A DNA stretch of 6,658 nucleotides from an uncultured Bacilli bacterium (GTDB lineage Bacteria > Bacillota_I > Bacilli_A > RF39 > UBA660): NCBI GenBank assembly GCA_934130215.1, contig CAKOXR010000048.1, positions 1 to 6,658 of the forward strand, written 5' to 3'. Below the pieces are notes generated by a model. It ran no database searches. It was not told where the DNA came from and worked only from the letters and a program-made list of their open reading frames with translations. A program made the position numbers and the translations under genes. Positions 1-4,976 of this stretch are shown here, piece after piece; within the stretch, counting starts at the first letter, position 1, and each line of letters begins with the position of its first letter.

Positions 1-147
1 ATGAATATTAAAACAAAAATGGAAATTAATTCATATCAAGGAACTCGTCATAAAAAAGGTTTACCTGTAAGAGGACAAAGAACAAACCGTAATGCTAGAA
101 CTCGTAAGGGTAAAGGTAAAGTCGTTGCAAATAAGAAGAAAAACTAA
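1..147 (+). CDS. rpsM: 30S ribosomal protein S13, C-terminal part (5' truncated by window edge)
   Basis: The reading frame is open from base 1 to the TAA at 145-147 and encodes 48 residues. They match the basic C-terminal tail of S13: GTRHKKGLPVRGQRT, then NARTRKGKGK and VANKKK. This tail threads between 16S rRNA and the P-site tRNA in the small-subunit head. The ATG at base 1 is probably an internal methionine, because S13 is normally about 120 residues and the N-terminal part with its helix-two-turn-helix region is missing; the rest should lie upstream of the window. The neighbours rpsK, rpoA and rplQ give the standard alpha-operon order. Family assignment is secure; the true start is not visible. 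Confidence 0.95.
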   Translation: MNIKTKMEINSYQGTRHKKGLPVRGQRTNRNARTRKGKGKVVANKKKN

Positions 148-164
148 TCTAAAGGAGGTTAATT

Positions 165-548
165 ATGGCTTACAAAGCAAGAAAACGAAAAGTTAAGAAA
201 AATATACCTGAAGGTAAGGCTTATATAAAGTCAACATTTAATAATACTATTGTTACTTTATGTGATGCTGAAGGAAATGCTGCAAGTTGGGCATCTGCTG
301 GAACTTTAGGATTTAAAGGAAGTAAAAAATCAACTCCATTTGCTGCTGGTATGGCTGCAGAAGCTGCTGGTCGTGCTGCTGTTGATATGGGAATGAAAAA
401 AGTCGAAGTATATGTAAAAGGATTAGGCTCAGGTCGTGAGACAGCAATTCGTTCATTACAAACAGCAGGTCTTGAAATTACATCTATAACTGATATTACA
501 CCAATACCTCATAATGGTTGCAGACCACCAAAGCGTCCTCGTGGATAA
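165..548 (+). CDS. rpsK: 30S ribosomal protein S11
   Basis: This 127-residue protein is full length for S11 (usually 127-130). It lies on the 30S platform, contacting 16S rRNA near the decoding-site mRNA exit and the Shine-Dalgarno helix. Visible hallmarks are the lysine/arginine-rich N-terminus, the core STFNNTIVT near residues 23-31, GLGSGRETAIRSLQ near 86-99, and the universal tail PHNGCRPPKRPRG. An AAAGGAGG ribosome binding site at 151-158 fixes the ATG at 165. It starts 17 bp after the rpsM stop and is followed by rpoA after 19 bp, so it is part of the same transcript. No irregularity seen. Confidence 0.98.
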   Translation: MAYKARKRKVKKNIPEGKAYIKSTFNNTIVTLCDAEGNAASWASAGTLGFKGSKKSTPFAAGMAAEAAGRAAVDMGMKKVEVYVKGLGSGRETAIRSLQTAGLEITSITDITPIPHNGCRPPKRPRG

Positions 549-553
549 AGAAA

Positions 554-558
554 AGGAG
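554..558 (+). promoter_or_regulatory. Ribosome binding site that sets the rpoA start
   Basis: AGGAG lies 9 nt before the ATG at 568. An in-frame ATG at 514 lies inside rpsK and would add 18 residues unlike any RpoA N-terminus. The site at 554-558 and the family start MLNFEKP both select 568. Confidence 0.85.
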
Positions 559-567
559 TGTTGTTTA

Positions 568-1518
568 ATGTTAAATTTTGAAAAACCACTTTATAAAATT
601 ACTGAATATGAAGAAAAAAATAATTTTGGTAAATTTGAACTAGAACCTTTAGAAAGAGGTTTTGGTACAACAATTGGTAATGCATTAAGAAGAGTTATGC
701 TATCAAGTATGCCAGGATCTGCAATTGTTGCAGTATGGATAGATGGAGTTATGCATGAATTCCAAGCAATAGATGGTATAATTGAAGATGTAACAGCAAT
801 TATTTTAAATTTAAAAAATGTTGTTATTAAAAATAATAGTGATGAAGTTAAAGTAATGCATTTAGAAGCTAGTGAAGAAGGGTTAATTACTGCTTCTAAT
901 ATTGAGCATGATGCTGATATAGAAATTGTTAATCCAGATCAAGAAATTGCTACACTTGCAAAAGGTGGTAAACTTTCAATGGAATTAGTAGTTGCTAATG
1001 GTCGTGGTTATGTTTTAGCAAATGATAATAAAAAATATATTGAAGGAAGAAAAGTTGGATATATTCCAATGGATTCATCTTTTTCACCAATTGAAAGAAT
1101 TAGTTATGAAATAGAAACAGCCCGTGTTGGTCAAGATTCTAATTATGATAAATTAATAATGAATGTTGCAACTAATGGTGCTTTTAAACCAGAAGAAGCT
1201 ATGTCTCTAAGTGCTAAAATATTAATTGAACATTTAAGAATTGTAGCAGATATAAATGAAATAGCTGATACAACTGGTATTATGAATGCTAAGCAAGAAG
1301 ATACAAAACTAAAAAAACTTGAGACTTCTATTGATGATTTAGATTTCTCTGTTCGTGCTTACAATTGTTTAAAGAGAGCGGGCATTAATACACTTGGTGA
1401 TTTAACAGAAAAATCTGAATTAGAAATGATGAAAATTCGTAATTTAGGTAAAAAATCTTTAAAAGAAGTTATAGATAAAATTAAAGATATGGGACTTAAA
1501 TTCCGCGAAGATGACTAA
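568..1518 (+). CDS. rpoA: DNA-directed RNA polymerase subunit alpha
   Basis: This 316-residue protein is the usual length for Firmicutes RpoA. The alpha dimer nucleates RNA polymerase assembly, and its C-terminal domain contacts UP-element DNA and activators. The N-terminal domain (about residues 1-228) has the assembly motif GNALRRV at 37-43. After a linker, the C-terminal domain (about 250-316) carries the DNA-binding residues. R263 and N266 lie in SVRAYNCLK, and G294-S297 is GKKS; these correspond to E. coli R265, N268 and 296-299. Start 568 was chosen over in-frame 514 because of the AGGAG at 554-558 and homology. It lies between rpsK and rplQ in the conserved alpha operon. Nothing is missing. 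Confidence 0.98.
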   Translation: MLNFEKPLYKITEYEEKNNFGKFELEPLERGFGTTIGNALRRVMLSSMPGSAIVAVWIDGVMHEFQAIDGIIEDVTAIILNLKNVVIKNNSDEVKVMHLEASEEGLITASNIEHDADIEIVNPDQEIATLAKGGKLSMELVVANGRGYVLANDNKKYIEGRKVGYIPMDSSFSPIERISYEIETARVGQDSNYDKLIMNVATNGAFKPEEAMSLSAKILIEHLRIVADINEIADTTGIMNAKQEDTKLKKLETSIDDLDFSVRAYNCLKRAGINTLGDLTEKSELEMMKIRNLGKKSLKEVIDKIKDMGLKFREDD

Positions 1519-1532
1519 CAAGGAGGAATAAA

Positions 1533-1880
1533 ATGTATAGAAAATTAGGTCGTACAAACAAGCATAGAAGAAGTATGCTTGCTAACTTAACTAAAGATCT
1601 TATCATGAATGAAAAAATTGAAACAACAGAAACAAGAGCAAAAGAAGTTCGTAAATTTGTTGATAAAATGATTACATATGGTAAAAATGGTTCTTTAGTT
1701 TCTAGAAGAAAAGCACTTGCTTTCTTACATAACGATAACGAAGCAGTTAAAAAAGTATTTGATGTACTTGCTCCTCGTTATGCTGAAAGAAATGGTGGAT
1801 ATACAAGAATATTAAAATTAGATAATCGTCAAGGTGATGATGCTTTAATGGTTATATTAGAATTAGTAGAAGGCAAATAA
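1533..1880 (+). CDS. rplQ: 50S ribosomal protein L17
   Basis: The 115 residues are typical for bacterial L17, a protein on the solvent side of the 50S subunit near the tunnel exit. The N-terminus MYRKLGRTNKHRRSML, the segment IETTETRAKEVR (about 29-40) and the C-terminal GGYTRILKLDNRQGD (about 88-102) are diagnostic. An AGGAGG site at 1521-1526 precedes the ATG by 6 nt, and the gene begins 14 bp after rpoA. It is the last gene of the operon: its stop codon forms the loop of the hairpin terminator that follows. In many Bacilli, ECF transporter genes and truA come next; here an unrelated dehydrogenase does. Confidence 0.98.
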   Translation: MYRKLGRTNKHRRSMLANLTKDLIMNEKIETTETRAKEVRKFVDKMITYGKNGSLVSRRKALAFLHNDNEAVKKVFDVLAPRYAERNGGYTRILKLDNRQGDDALMVILELVEGK

Positions 1881-1893
1881 GCCTTCTTTTTTT
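1868..1893 (+). terminator. Rho-independent terminator of the rpsM-rpsK-rpoA-rplQ operon
   Basis: A perfect stem AGAAGGC / GCCTTCT (1868-1874 with 1881-1887) encloses a 6-nt loop, AAATAA, which contains the rplQ stop codon. A run of seven T (1887-1893) follows. Translation through the stem could delay hairpin formation until the ribosome releases. Confidence 0.9.
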
Positions 1894-1938
1894 GCTTAAA
1901 TTTTTATAAATTAGATAAAAATAATTTAAAAAAGTCAA

Positions 1939-1956
1939 ATATTGTCAAAACAATAT
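1939..1956. repeat. Perfect 7-bp inverted repeat upstream of the dehydrogenase gene
   Basis: ATATTGT (1939-1945) and ACAATAT (1950-1956) are exact inverted copies separated by CAAA. The repeat covers the -35 region of the promoter whose -10 box is at 1977-1982. Its position suggests a dimeric-repressor operator, but no regulator is visible and AT-rich DNA makes such repeats common. Confidence 0.4.
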
Positions 1957-1973
1957 CAATAAAAAGTAAAATG

Positions 1974-1982
1974 TGATATAAT
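1974..1982 (+). promoter_or_regulatory. Extended -10 promoter of the dehydrogenase gene
   Basis: TGATATAAT is a perfect extended -10 element (TGN then TATAAT at 1977-1982). No good -35 hexamer occurs at 16-18 bp. Transcription would begin near 1989, leaving about 14 nt of leader before the ATG at 2003. The bases AGGA at 1989-1992 or GGTG at 1994-1997 would serve as ribosome binding site. Confidence 0.65.
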
Positions 1983-2002
1983 CATTTTAGGATGGTGATT
2001 AT

Positions 2003-2755
2003 ATGTTAGCTTTAATAACAGGAGCAAGTTCAGGAATAGGTGCCGATATGGCAAGAATAATGAGTGAAAAAGGATATGATTTGATATTAGTAGCTCGAAA
2101 CAAAAAAAAGATGGAAGTTCTATCAAAAGAATTAAAAACAAATGTTGAAATAATACCTATGGATATATCTAGTACATATAATTGTACAGAATTATATAAT
2201 TTAGTTAAGAAAAAAAATATTGATGTATTAATAAATAATGCAGGATTTGGACTTTTCGGGGAATTTAATAGCACTAAATTAGATAAAGAATTGGATATGA
2301 TCGAATTAAATGTAAAAACTGTACATACCCTAACAAAATTTTTTTTGAAAGATTTTATTAAAAAAGATAAAGGTTATATATTAAATGTTGCTTCATCTGC
2401 AGCATTTATGCCAGGACCTTTAATGGCAACATATTATTCTACCAAAGCATATGTATTACATTTAACAGAAGCTATAAATGAAGAGTTAAGAAGAAAAAAA
2501 AGTAATGTTTTTATAGGTGCATTATGTCCTGGACCTGTTAGTACAAACTTTAATAAAGTTGCAGGAGTATCTTTTAATTTAGAATCCTTAGAAAGCTATG
2601 ATGTTGCAAAATATGCAATAAATCAGATGTTTAGAAAAAAAGTAGTTATAATTCCAGGATTCAAAATGAAATTAGGAGTATTTGCATTAAGATTTTTACC
2701 TAGAAATATTGTCCGAAAAATAGCTTATACAATTCAAAAAAACAAAGATAATTAA
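2003..2755 (+). CDS. Short-chain dehydrogenase/reductase (classical SDR, DltE-like)
   Basis: A 250-residue, full-length classical SDR: a cytoplasmic NAD(P)-dependent oxidoreductase with a Rossmann fold. The cofactor loop is TGASSGIG (residues 6-13), followed by R32 at the end of beta-2, which is compatible with NADP preference. NNAG is at 78-81 and the structural Asn is N103. The catalytic Ser is probably S131, with Y144 and K148 in YYSTK, giving the usual 13-residue Ser-Tyr spacing. PGPV near 176-179 is the post-catalytic loop. It best fits the broad DltE/COG0300 group, whose substrates are mostly unknown, so no substrate or symbol is assigned. It has its own promoter and is apparently monocistronic, lying between the ribosomal operon and the OLE RNA. 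The start at 2003 is the first residue before the beta-1 strand LALITG. Confidence 0.93.
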   Translation: MLALITGASSGIGADMARIMSEKGYDLILVARNKKKMEVLSKELKTNVEIIPMDISSTYNCTELYNLVKKKNIDVLINNAGFGLFGEFNSTKLDKELDMIELNVKTVHTLTKFFLKDFIKKDKGYILNVASSAAFMPGPLMATYYSTKAYVLHLTEAINEELRRKKSNVFIGALCPGPVSTNFNKVAGVSFNLESLESYDVAKYAINQMFRKKVVIIPGFKMKLGVFALRFLPRNIVRKIAYTIQKNKDN

Positions 2756-2775
2756 AATTGGAATTATATATCTTT
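2744..2775 (+). terminator. Possible weak terminator after the dehydrogenase gene
   Basis: AAAGATA (2744-2750) pairs with TATCTTT (2769-2775) around an 18-nt AT-rich loop, followed by only a short broken T stretch. The single G-C pair makes it weak. I list it because nothing better separates this gene from the promoter at 2810. The rest of 2756-2809 shows no recognisable element. Confidence 0.25.
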
Positions 2776-2809
2776 ATTAACATAGAATATAAGTAGAGAA
2801 ATTGAAAAT

Positions 2810-2838
2810 TTGACAAAATACCTAAAATAATGTAAAAT
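2810..2838 (+). promoter_or_regulatory. Strong housekeeping-sigma promoter of the OLE RNA
   Basis: A perfect -35 TTGACA (2810-2815), a 17-bp spacer and a -10 TAAAAT (2833-2838) predict a start near 2845-2848. This lies just before the ATGGCA strand (2849-2854) that pairs with the RNA's 3' end. The fit between the predicted start and the first helix supports independent transcription of the RNA. Confidence 0.85.
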
Positions 2839-2845
2839 ATAAATA

Positions 2846-3384
2846 GAGATGGCACATTATTCTAGTCATTTTGTATTTTATGAAAACGGGCCTAAAAATC
2901 CGTGAAAGGGCATACCTGTGAAACTTCTTGTGTTTGCTTCTTACGCCCAGTTTGGGGTGAATGCTGGAAGGTAGATGGTTGGGCACCTATAATGGCATAT
3001 AGTACTGACCCAATTATTATAGAGACCTAAATTTGTAGAAAGACTATACACACCAGTTGATGTACTTTCTATGGTTTAGATGTTAACCTACTATGTGGAT
3101 ATACTACGAGTAGCGTAGCCTGTCTTGAGTGAATGTGGGGGATAGATAATTGAAACCATGTTTGCAAAAAAGAATAATAAAATAATAAAGTGTTTGAGGA
3201 AATCTCCTAGAGTGCTTTTAAATAGGATTGCAGTGTGTACTAAGTGGCAATCAAGTCGTATAGTTGGAAACACTATACTAAATTCTTTAAAGGGGAACCG
3301 CAAGTTTGGTAACGAATTGTAGAATTTAGGGAAATCCTACTTGACCTAAGGCGCAAAGTTTACTATTTAAATGCCATTTTTTTT
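2846..3384 (+). ncRNA. ole: OLE RNA (Ornate, Large, Extremophilic)
   Basis: This stretch has no credible protein gene and visibly richer GC patches than its flanks. The ends pair: ATGGCA 2849-2854 with TGCCAT 3372-3377. Internal perfect helices include GGGC 2908-2911/2945-2948, TTGGG 2979-2983/3009-3013 enclosing CTATA 2987-2991/2998-3002, and CTAAA 3027-3031/3075-3079 enclosing TAGAAAG 3036-3042/3065-3071. Others are CTACG 3104-3108/3114-3118, GATTGC 3226-3231/3247-3252 and GTATAGT 3258-3264/3272-3278. The class is inferred from its size (about 530 nt; known examples are around 600), its own promoter, and its place directly upstream of an OapA gene, the defining arrangement of OLE loci. In Halalkalibacterium halodurans OLE RNA forms a membrane ribonucleoprotein with OapA, OapB and OapC and affects cold, alcohol and Mg2+ tolerance. 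Exact ends are estimates; a covariance-model search was not possible. Confidence 0.85.
3377..3384 (+). promoter_or_regulatory. U8 tract at the 3' end of the OLE RNA
   Basis: Eight T directly follow the 3' strand of the closing helix (3372-3377). No compact GC-rich hairpin precedes them, so this is not a classical terminator. It could still mark the RNA 3' end, with partial read-through into oapA, whose ribosome binding site begins 8 bp later. Confidence 0.4.
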
Positions 3385-3401
3385 ATATTTTAAGGAGTAA
3401 A

Positions 3402-3989
3402 ATGAAAAAAGACGAAATAAGTAAAATAAAAGCTGAAATTAAAAGAGTAAGAAAAAGAAAAAAAATAAATTATAAATGGGTTTTAACCGTAACATTTATA
3501 GCTTTTATCTTATCAATGTTATTTTCCACATTATCGGAGGCATTATTAAAAAATGCAAATATAGTATTTAGTATATTTATTTTAATATTTTTTATAATAT
3601 TAGGTATTATTTTTGATATAATTGGAGTTGCTGTAACAGCATCAGATCCTAAACCGTTTCATTCTATGAATACAAGAAAAATGAAAATAGGTTTTATTGC
3701 ATCTAAATTGCAAAAAAATGCTGATAAAGTTTCATCTTTATGTAATGATGTAATAGGTGATGTTTGTGGAATATTATCTGGAACTGCAGGTGCTATGATT
3801 GCTGCTAATTTGACAAATAAAATTAATTTATTTATTCCTATTACCTTATTAATTACGGGATTAGTCGCAGCATTAACAATTGGTGGAAAAGCATTATGTA
3901 AAAGCTATGCTATATCTAAAAGTAATATTATATTATATCGTTTTGCATCATTTTTAGGTTTTTTCTTTAAAAAGAAAAATTATAAATAA
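3402..3989 (+). CDS. oapA: OLE-associated membrane protein OapA
   Basis: A 195-residue integral membrane protein. A very basic N-terminal segment (1-25, rich in K and R, suited to RNA contact) precedes four hydrophobic segments at about 26-47, 54-79, 119-137 and 142-163, and a lysine-rich tail. The central block GVAVTASD (75-82), PFHSM (85-89), NADKVSSLCNDVIGD (106-120) is what I recognise as OapA; it includes the DxxxD motif at D116-D120. OapA binds OLE RNA and anchors it to the membrane. The gene begins right after the OLE RNA, with AAGGAG at 3392-3397 only 4 nt from the ATG, and ends in a strong terminator. It therefore probably depends on the OLE promoter. A remote likeness of the central block to CNNM/DUF21 magnesium-exporter domains is my inference. 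Otherwise it would be called an unknown four-helix membrane protein. Confidence 0.87.
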   Translation: MKKDEISKIKAEIKRVRKRKKINYKWVLTVTFIAFILSMLFSTLSEALLKNANIVFSIFILIFFIILGIIFDIIGVAVTASDPKPFHSMNTRKMKIGFIASKLQKNADKVSSLCNDVIGDVCGILSGTAGAMIAANLTNKINLFIPITLLITGLVAALTIGGKALCKSYAISKSNIILYRFASFLGFFFKKKNYK

Positions 3990-4002
3990 ATTATATTTGA
4001 GA

Positions 4003-4030
4003 AAAAAACATGGAGAAATCTGTGTTTTTT
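4003..4030 (+). terminator. Rho-independent terminator of the OLE-oapA unit
   Basis: A continuous 12-bp stem (4003-4014 with 4019-4030, including two G-T pairs) closes a GAAA tetraloop at 4015-4018. The upstream A run pairs with the terminal T6, so the hairpin and U tract overlap. The A-rich arm could also terminate transcripts on the other strand. Confidence 0.8.
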
Positions 4031-4093
4031 ACATAAAATTGTCATAAATTGAACTATTAAATCTAAAAAAATTAATAAAATGGAAAATATATA

Positions 4094-4122
4094 TTGATAA
4101 AAATAATAAAATTTGTTATACT
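4094..4122 (+). promoter_or_regulatory. Strong extended -10 promoter of the acidic DUF1292-like protein gene
   Basis: TTGATA (4094-4099), a 17-bp spacer, then TGTTATACT with the -10 TATACT at 4117-4122 and an extended TGN motif. The predicted start is near 4129, giving a leader of about 26 nt that contains AAGGAG (4141-4146), 8 nt before the ATG. Confidence 0.8.
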
Positions 4123-4154
4123 AAATACAGTTAGAATAAGAAGGAGATATAAAT

Positions 4155-4925
4155 ATGGAAAGAATAGCAATAAACGAAAATGGTAATGTAAAAGAAGTTA
4201 GTGTTGTAAGATATATTAAAGATAAAGAAAATAAATATTTAATATATACAATGGGTGAAATTGAAGGAGAATTACAAAGAATTTATATTACTAAAGTTCT
4301 TGAAGGTGAAGTATTAACTGGAATAAAAGTACCTGATGAAGAATGGGATAATGTTAAAAAATTAATTCAAGAAGTTGTAAAAGCAAATCGTGCAAATATG
4401 CCAGTAGAAGTTCCTGATTTAGATGAATCTACTTTAAATAATATGAGAGTTGAAGACAAAAGAATTATTAAATTAAAAGCAGATAATATTCCAATGCTTG
4501 AAGCTAATAAAAATTATGTTGTTGAAAATGCTAAACCAATAGAAGTAGAAAATCCAGTATTACCAGAGATAAATATAAATCCAGTAGTTGATGTTGATGT
4601 TCCAAAAGTTGATACACCAAATTTTGATGAACCTAGTTTTGCTACACCGGAACCAATTGAGCCAGTTGTTCAAGCTGTTGTAGATACTCCTAAAGAACCG
4701 GAAATACCTGCACCAGTAGAACCAACACATGATATGGATGTTAAAGTTGAGCCAGTAGTTGAAAATCATGAAAATATTGTTCAGTTTGATAATACAACTG
4801 ATGATACATTTGATTTTAAGAGTGCTTATGAAAATGAATGTAAAAGAACTGAAGAATTAACACAAGAAGTTGAGAAAATAAAAGAAAAATTAGATAGAAT
4901 ATGTGAAATTTTAAAAGAACAATAA
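4155..4925 (+). CDS. Unknown acidic protein: DUF1292-like head, Pro/acid-rich linker, coiled-coil tail
   Basis: I cannot give this 256-residue protein a function. The head (about 10-78) reads like a DUF1292/YrzB-type small beta domain: KYLIYTMGE at 27-35, IYITKVLEGEVL at 43-54, then DEEWDNVKKLIQEV. The middle (about 120-215) is low complexity, with repeated VEP, PVV, EP and VPxV units, and is probably disordered and strongly negative. The tail (222-256) is a short amphipathic helix with hydrophobic positions L235, V239, I242, L246 and I249, suitable for oligomerisation or partner binding. There is no signal peptide or membrane segment, so it should be cytoplasmic. It has its own strong promoter and terminator and is thus a single-gene unit, probably well expressed. 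Composition matches the neighbours, with no sign of recent transfer. Confidence 0.85.
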   Translation: MERIAINENGNVKEVSVVRYIKDKENKYLIYTMGEIEGELQRIYITKVLEGEVLTGIKVPDEEWDNVKKLIQEVVKANRANMPVEVPDLDESTLNNMRVEDKRIIKLKADNIPMLEANKNYVVENAKPIEVENPVLPEININPVVDVDVPKVDTPNFDEPSFATPEPIEPVVQAVVDTPKEPEIPAPVEPTHDMDVKVEPVVENHENIVQFDNTTDDTFDFKSAYENECKRTEELTQEVEKIKEKLDRICEILKEQ

Positions 4926-4941
4926 ATTTGTTCTTTTTTTT
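4913..4941 (+). terminator. Rho-independent terminator overlapping the end of the acidic protein gene
   Basis: AAAAGAACAA (4913-4922) pairs perfectly with TTGTTCTTTT (4928-4937) around a 5-nt loop that contains the TAA stop (4923-4925). T8 follows at 4934-4941. As with rplQ, the stop codon lies in the hairpin. Confidence 0.85.
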
Positions 4942-4959
4942 AATTCTATGTACATAAAA

Positions 4960-4972
4960 TATAATGAGGTGG
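4960..4972 (+). promoter_or_regulatory. Possible near-leaderless promoter and RBS of the kinase-like gene
   Basis: TATAAT at 4960-4965 runs straight into AGGTGG (4967-4972), 4 nt before the ATG at 4977. A start 6-7 nt after the -10 box would fall inside the ribosome binding site. No -35 is recognisable because the previous terminator's T run lies there. Either the -10 match is chance and the gene relies on read-through, or the transcript is almost leaderless. Confidence 0.35.
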
Positions 4973-4976
4973 ACTG

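Noticed and set aside
514..567. Upstream in-frame ATG extending rpoA by 18 residues
   Set aside because: It lies inside rpsK, has no ribosome binding site, and its residues do not match RpoA N-termini.
1956..2274. Two minus-strand open frames opposite the start of the dehydrogenase gene
   Set aside because: Both are shadows of the SDR coding strand, whose family motifs are unmistakable.
3091..3303. 70-residue open frame on the minus strand inside the RNA region
   Set aside because: It has no ribosome binding site or family resemblance, and it lies opposite several conserved-looking helices of the OLE RNA. The frame is open by chance.
2846..3384. RNase P RNA, tmRNA, 6S RNA or a group II intron as the identity of the large RNA
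   Set aside because: GAGGAAATCTCC at 3196-3207 faintly recalls the RNase P GAGGAAAGUCC core, but the partner conserved regions of RNase P are absent. There is no tmRNA tRNA-like end, no intron domain V, and no intron-encoded reverse transcriptase. OapA downstream favours OLE.
3957..3979. Near-palindromic TTTTTCTTT/AAAGAAAAA at the end of oapA
   Set aside because: It follows from the encoded Phe-Lys run, has almost no GC, and is followed by a much better terminator at 4003-4030.
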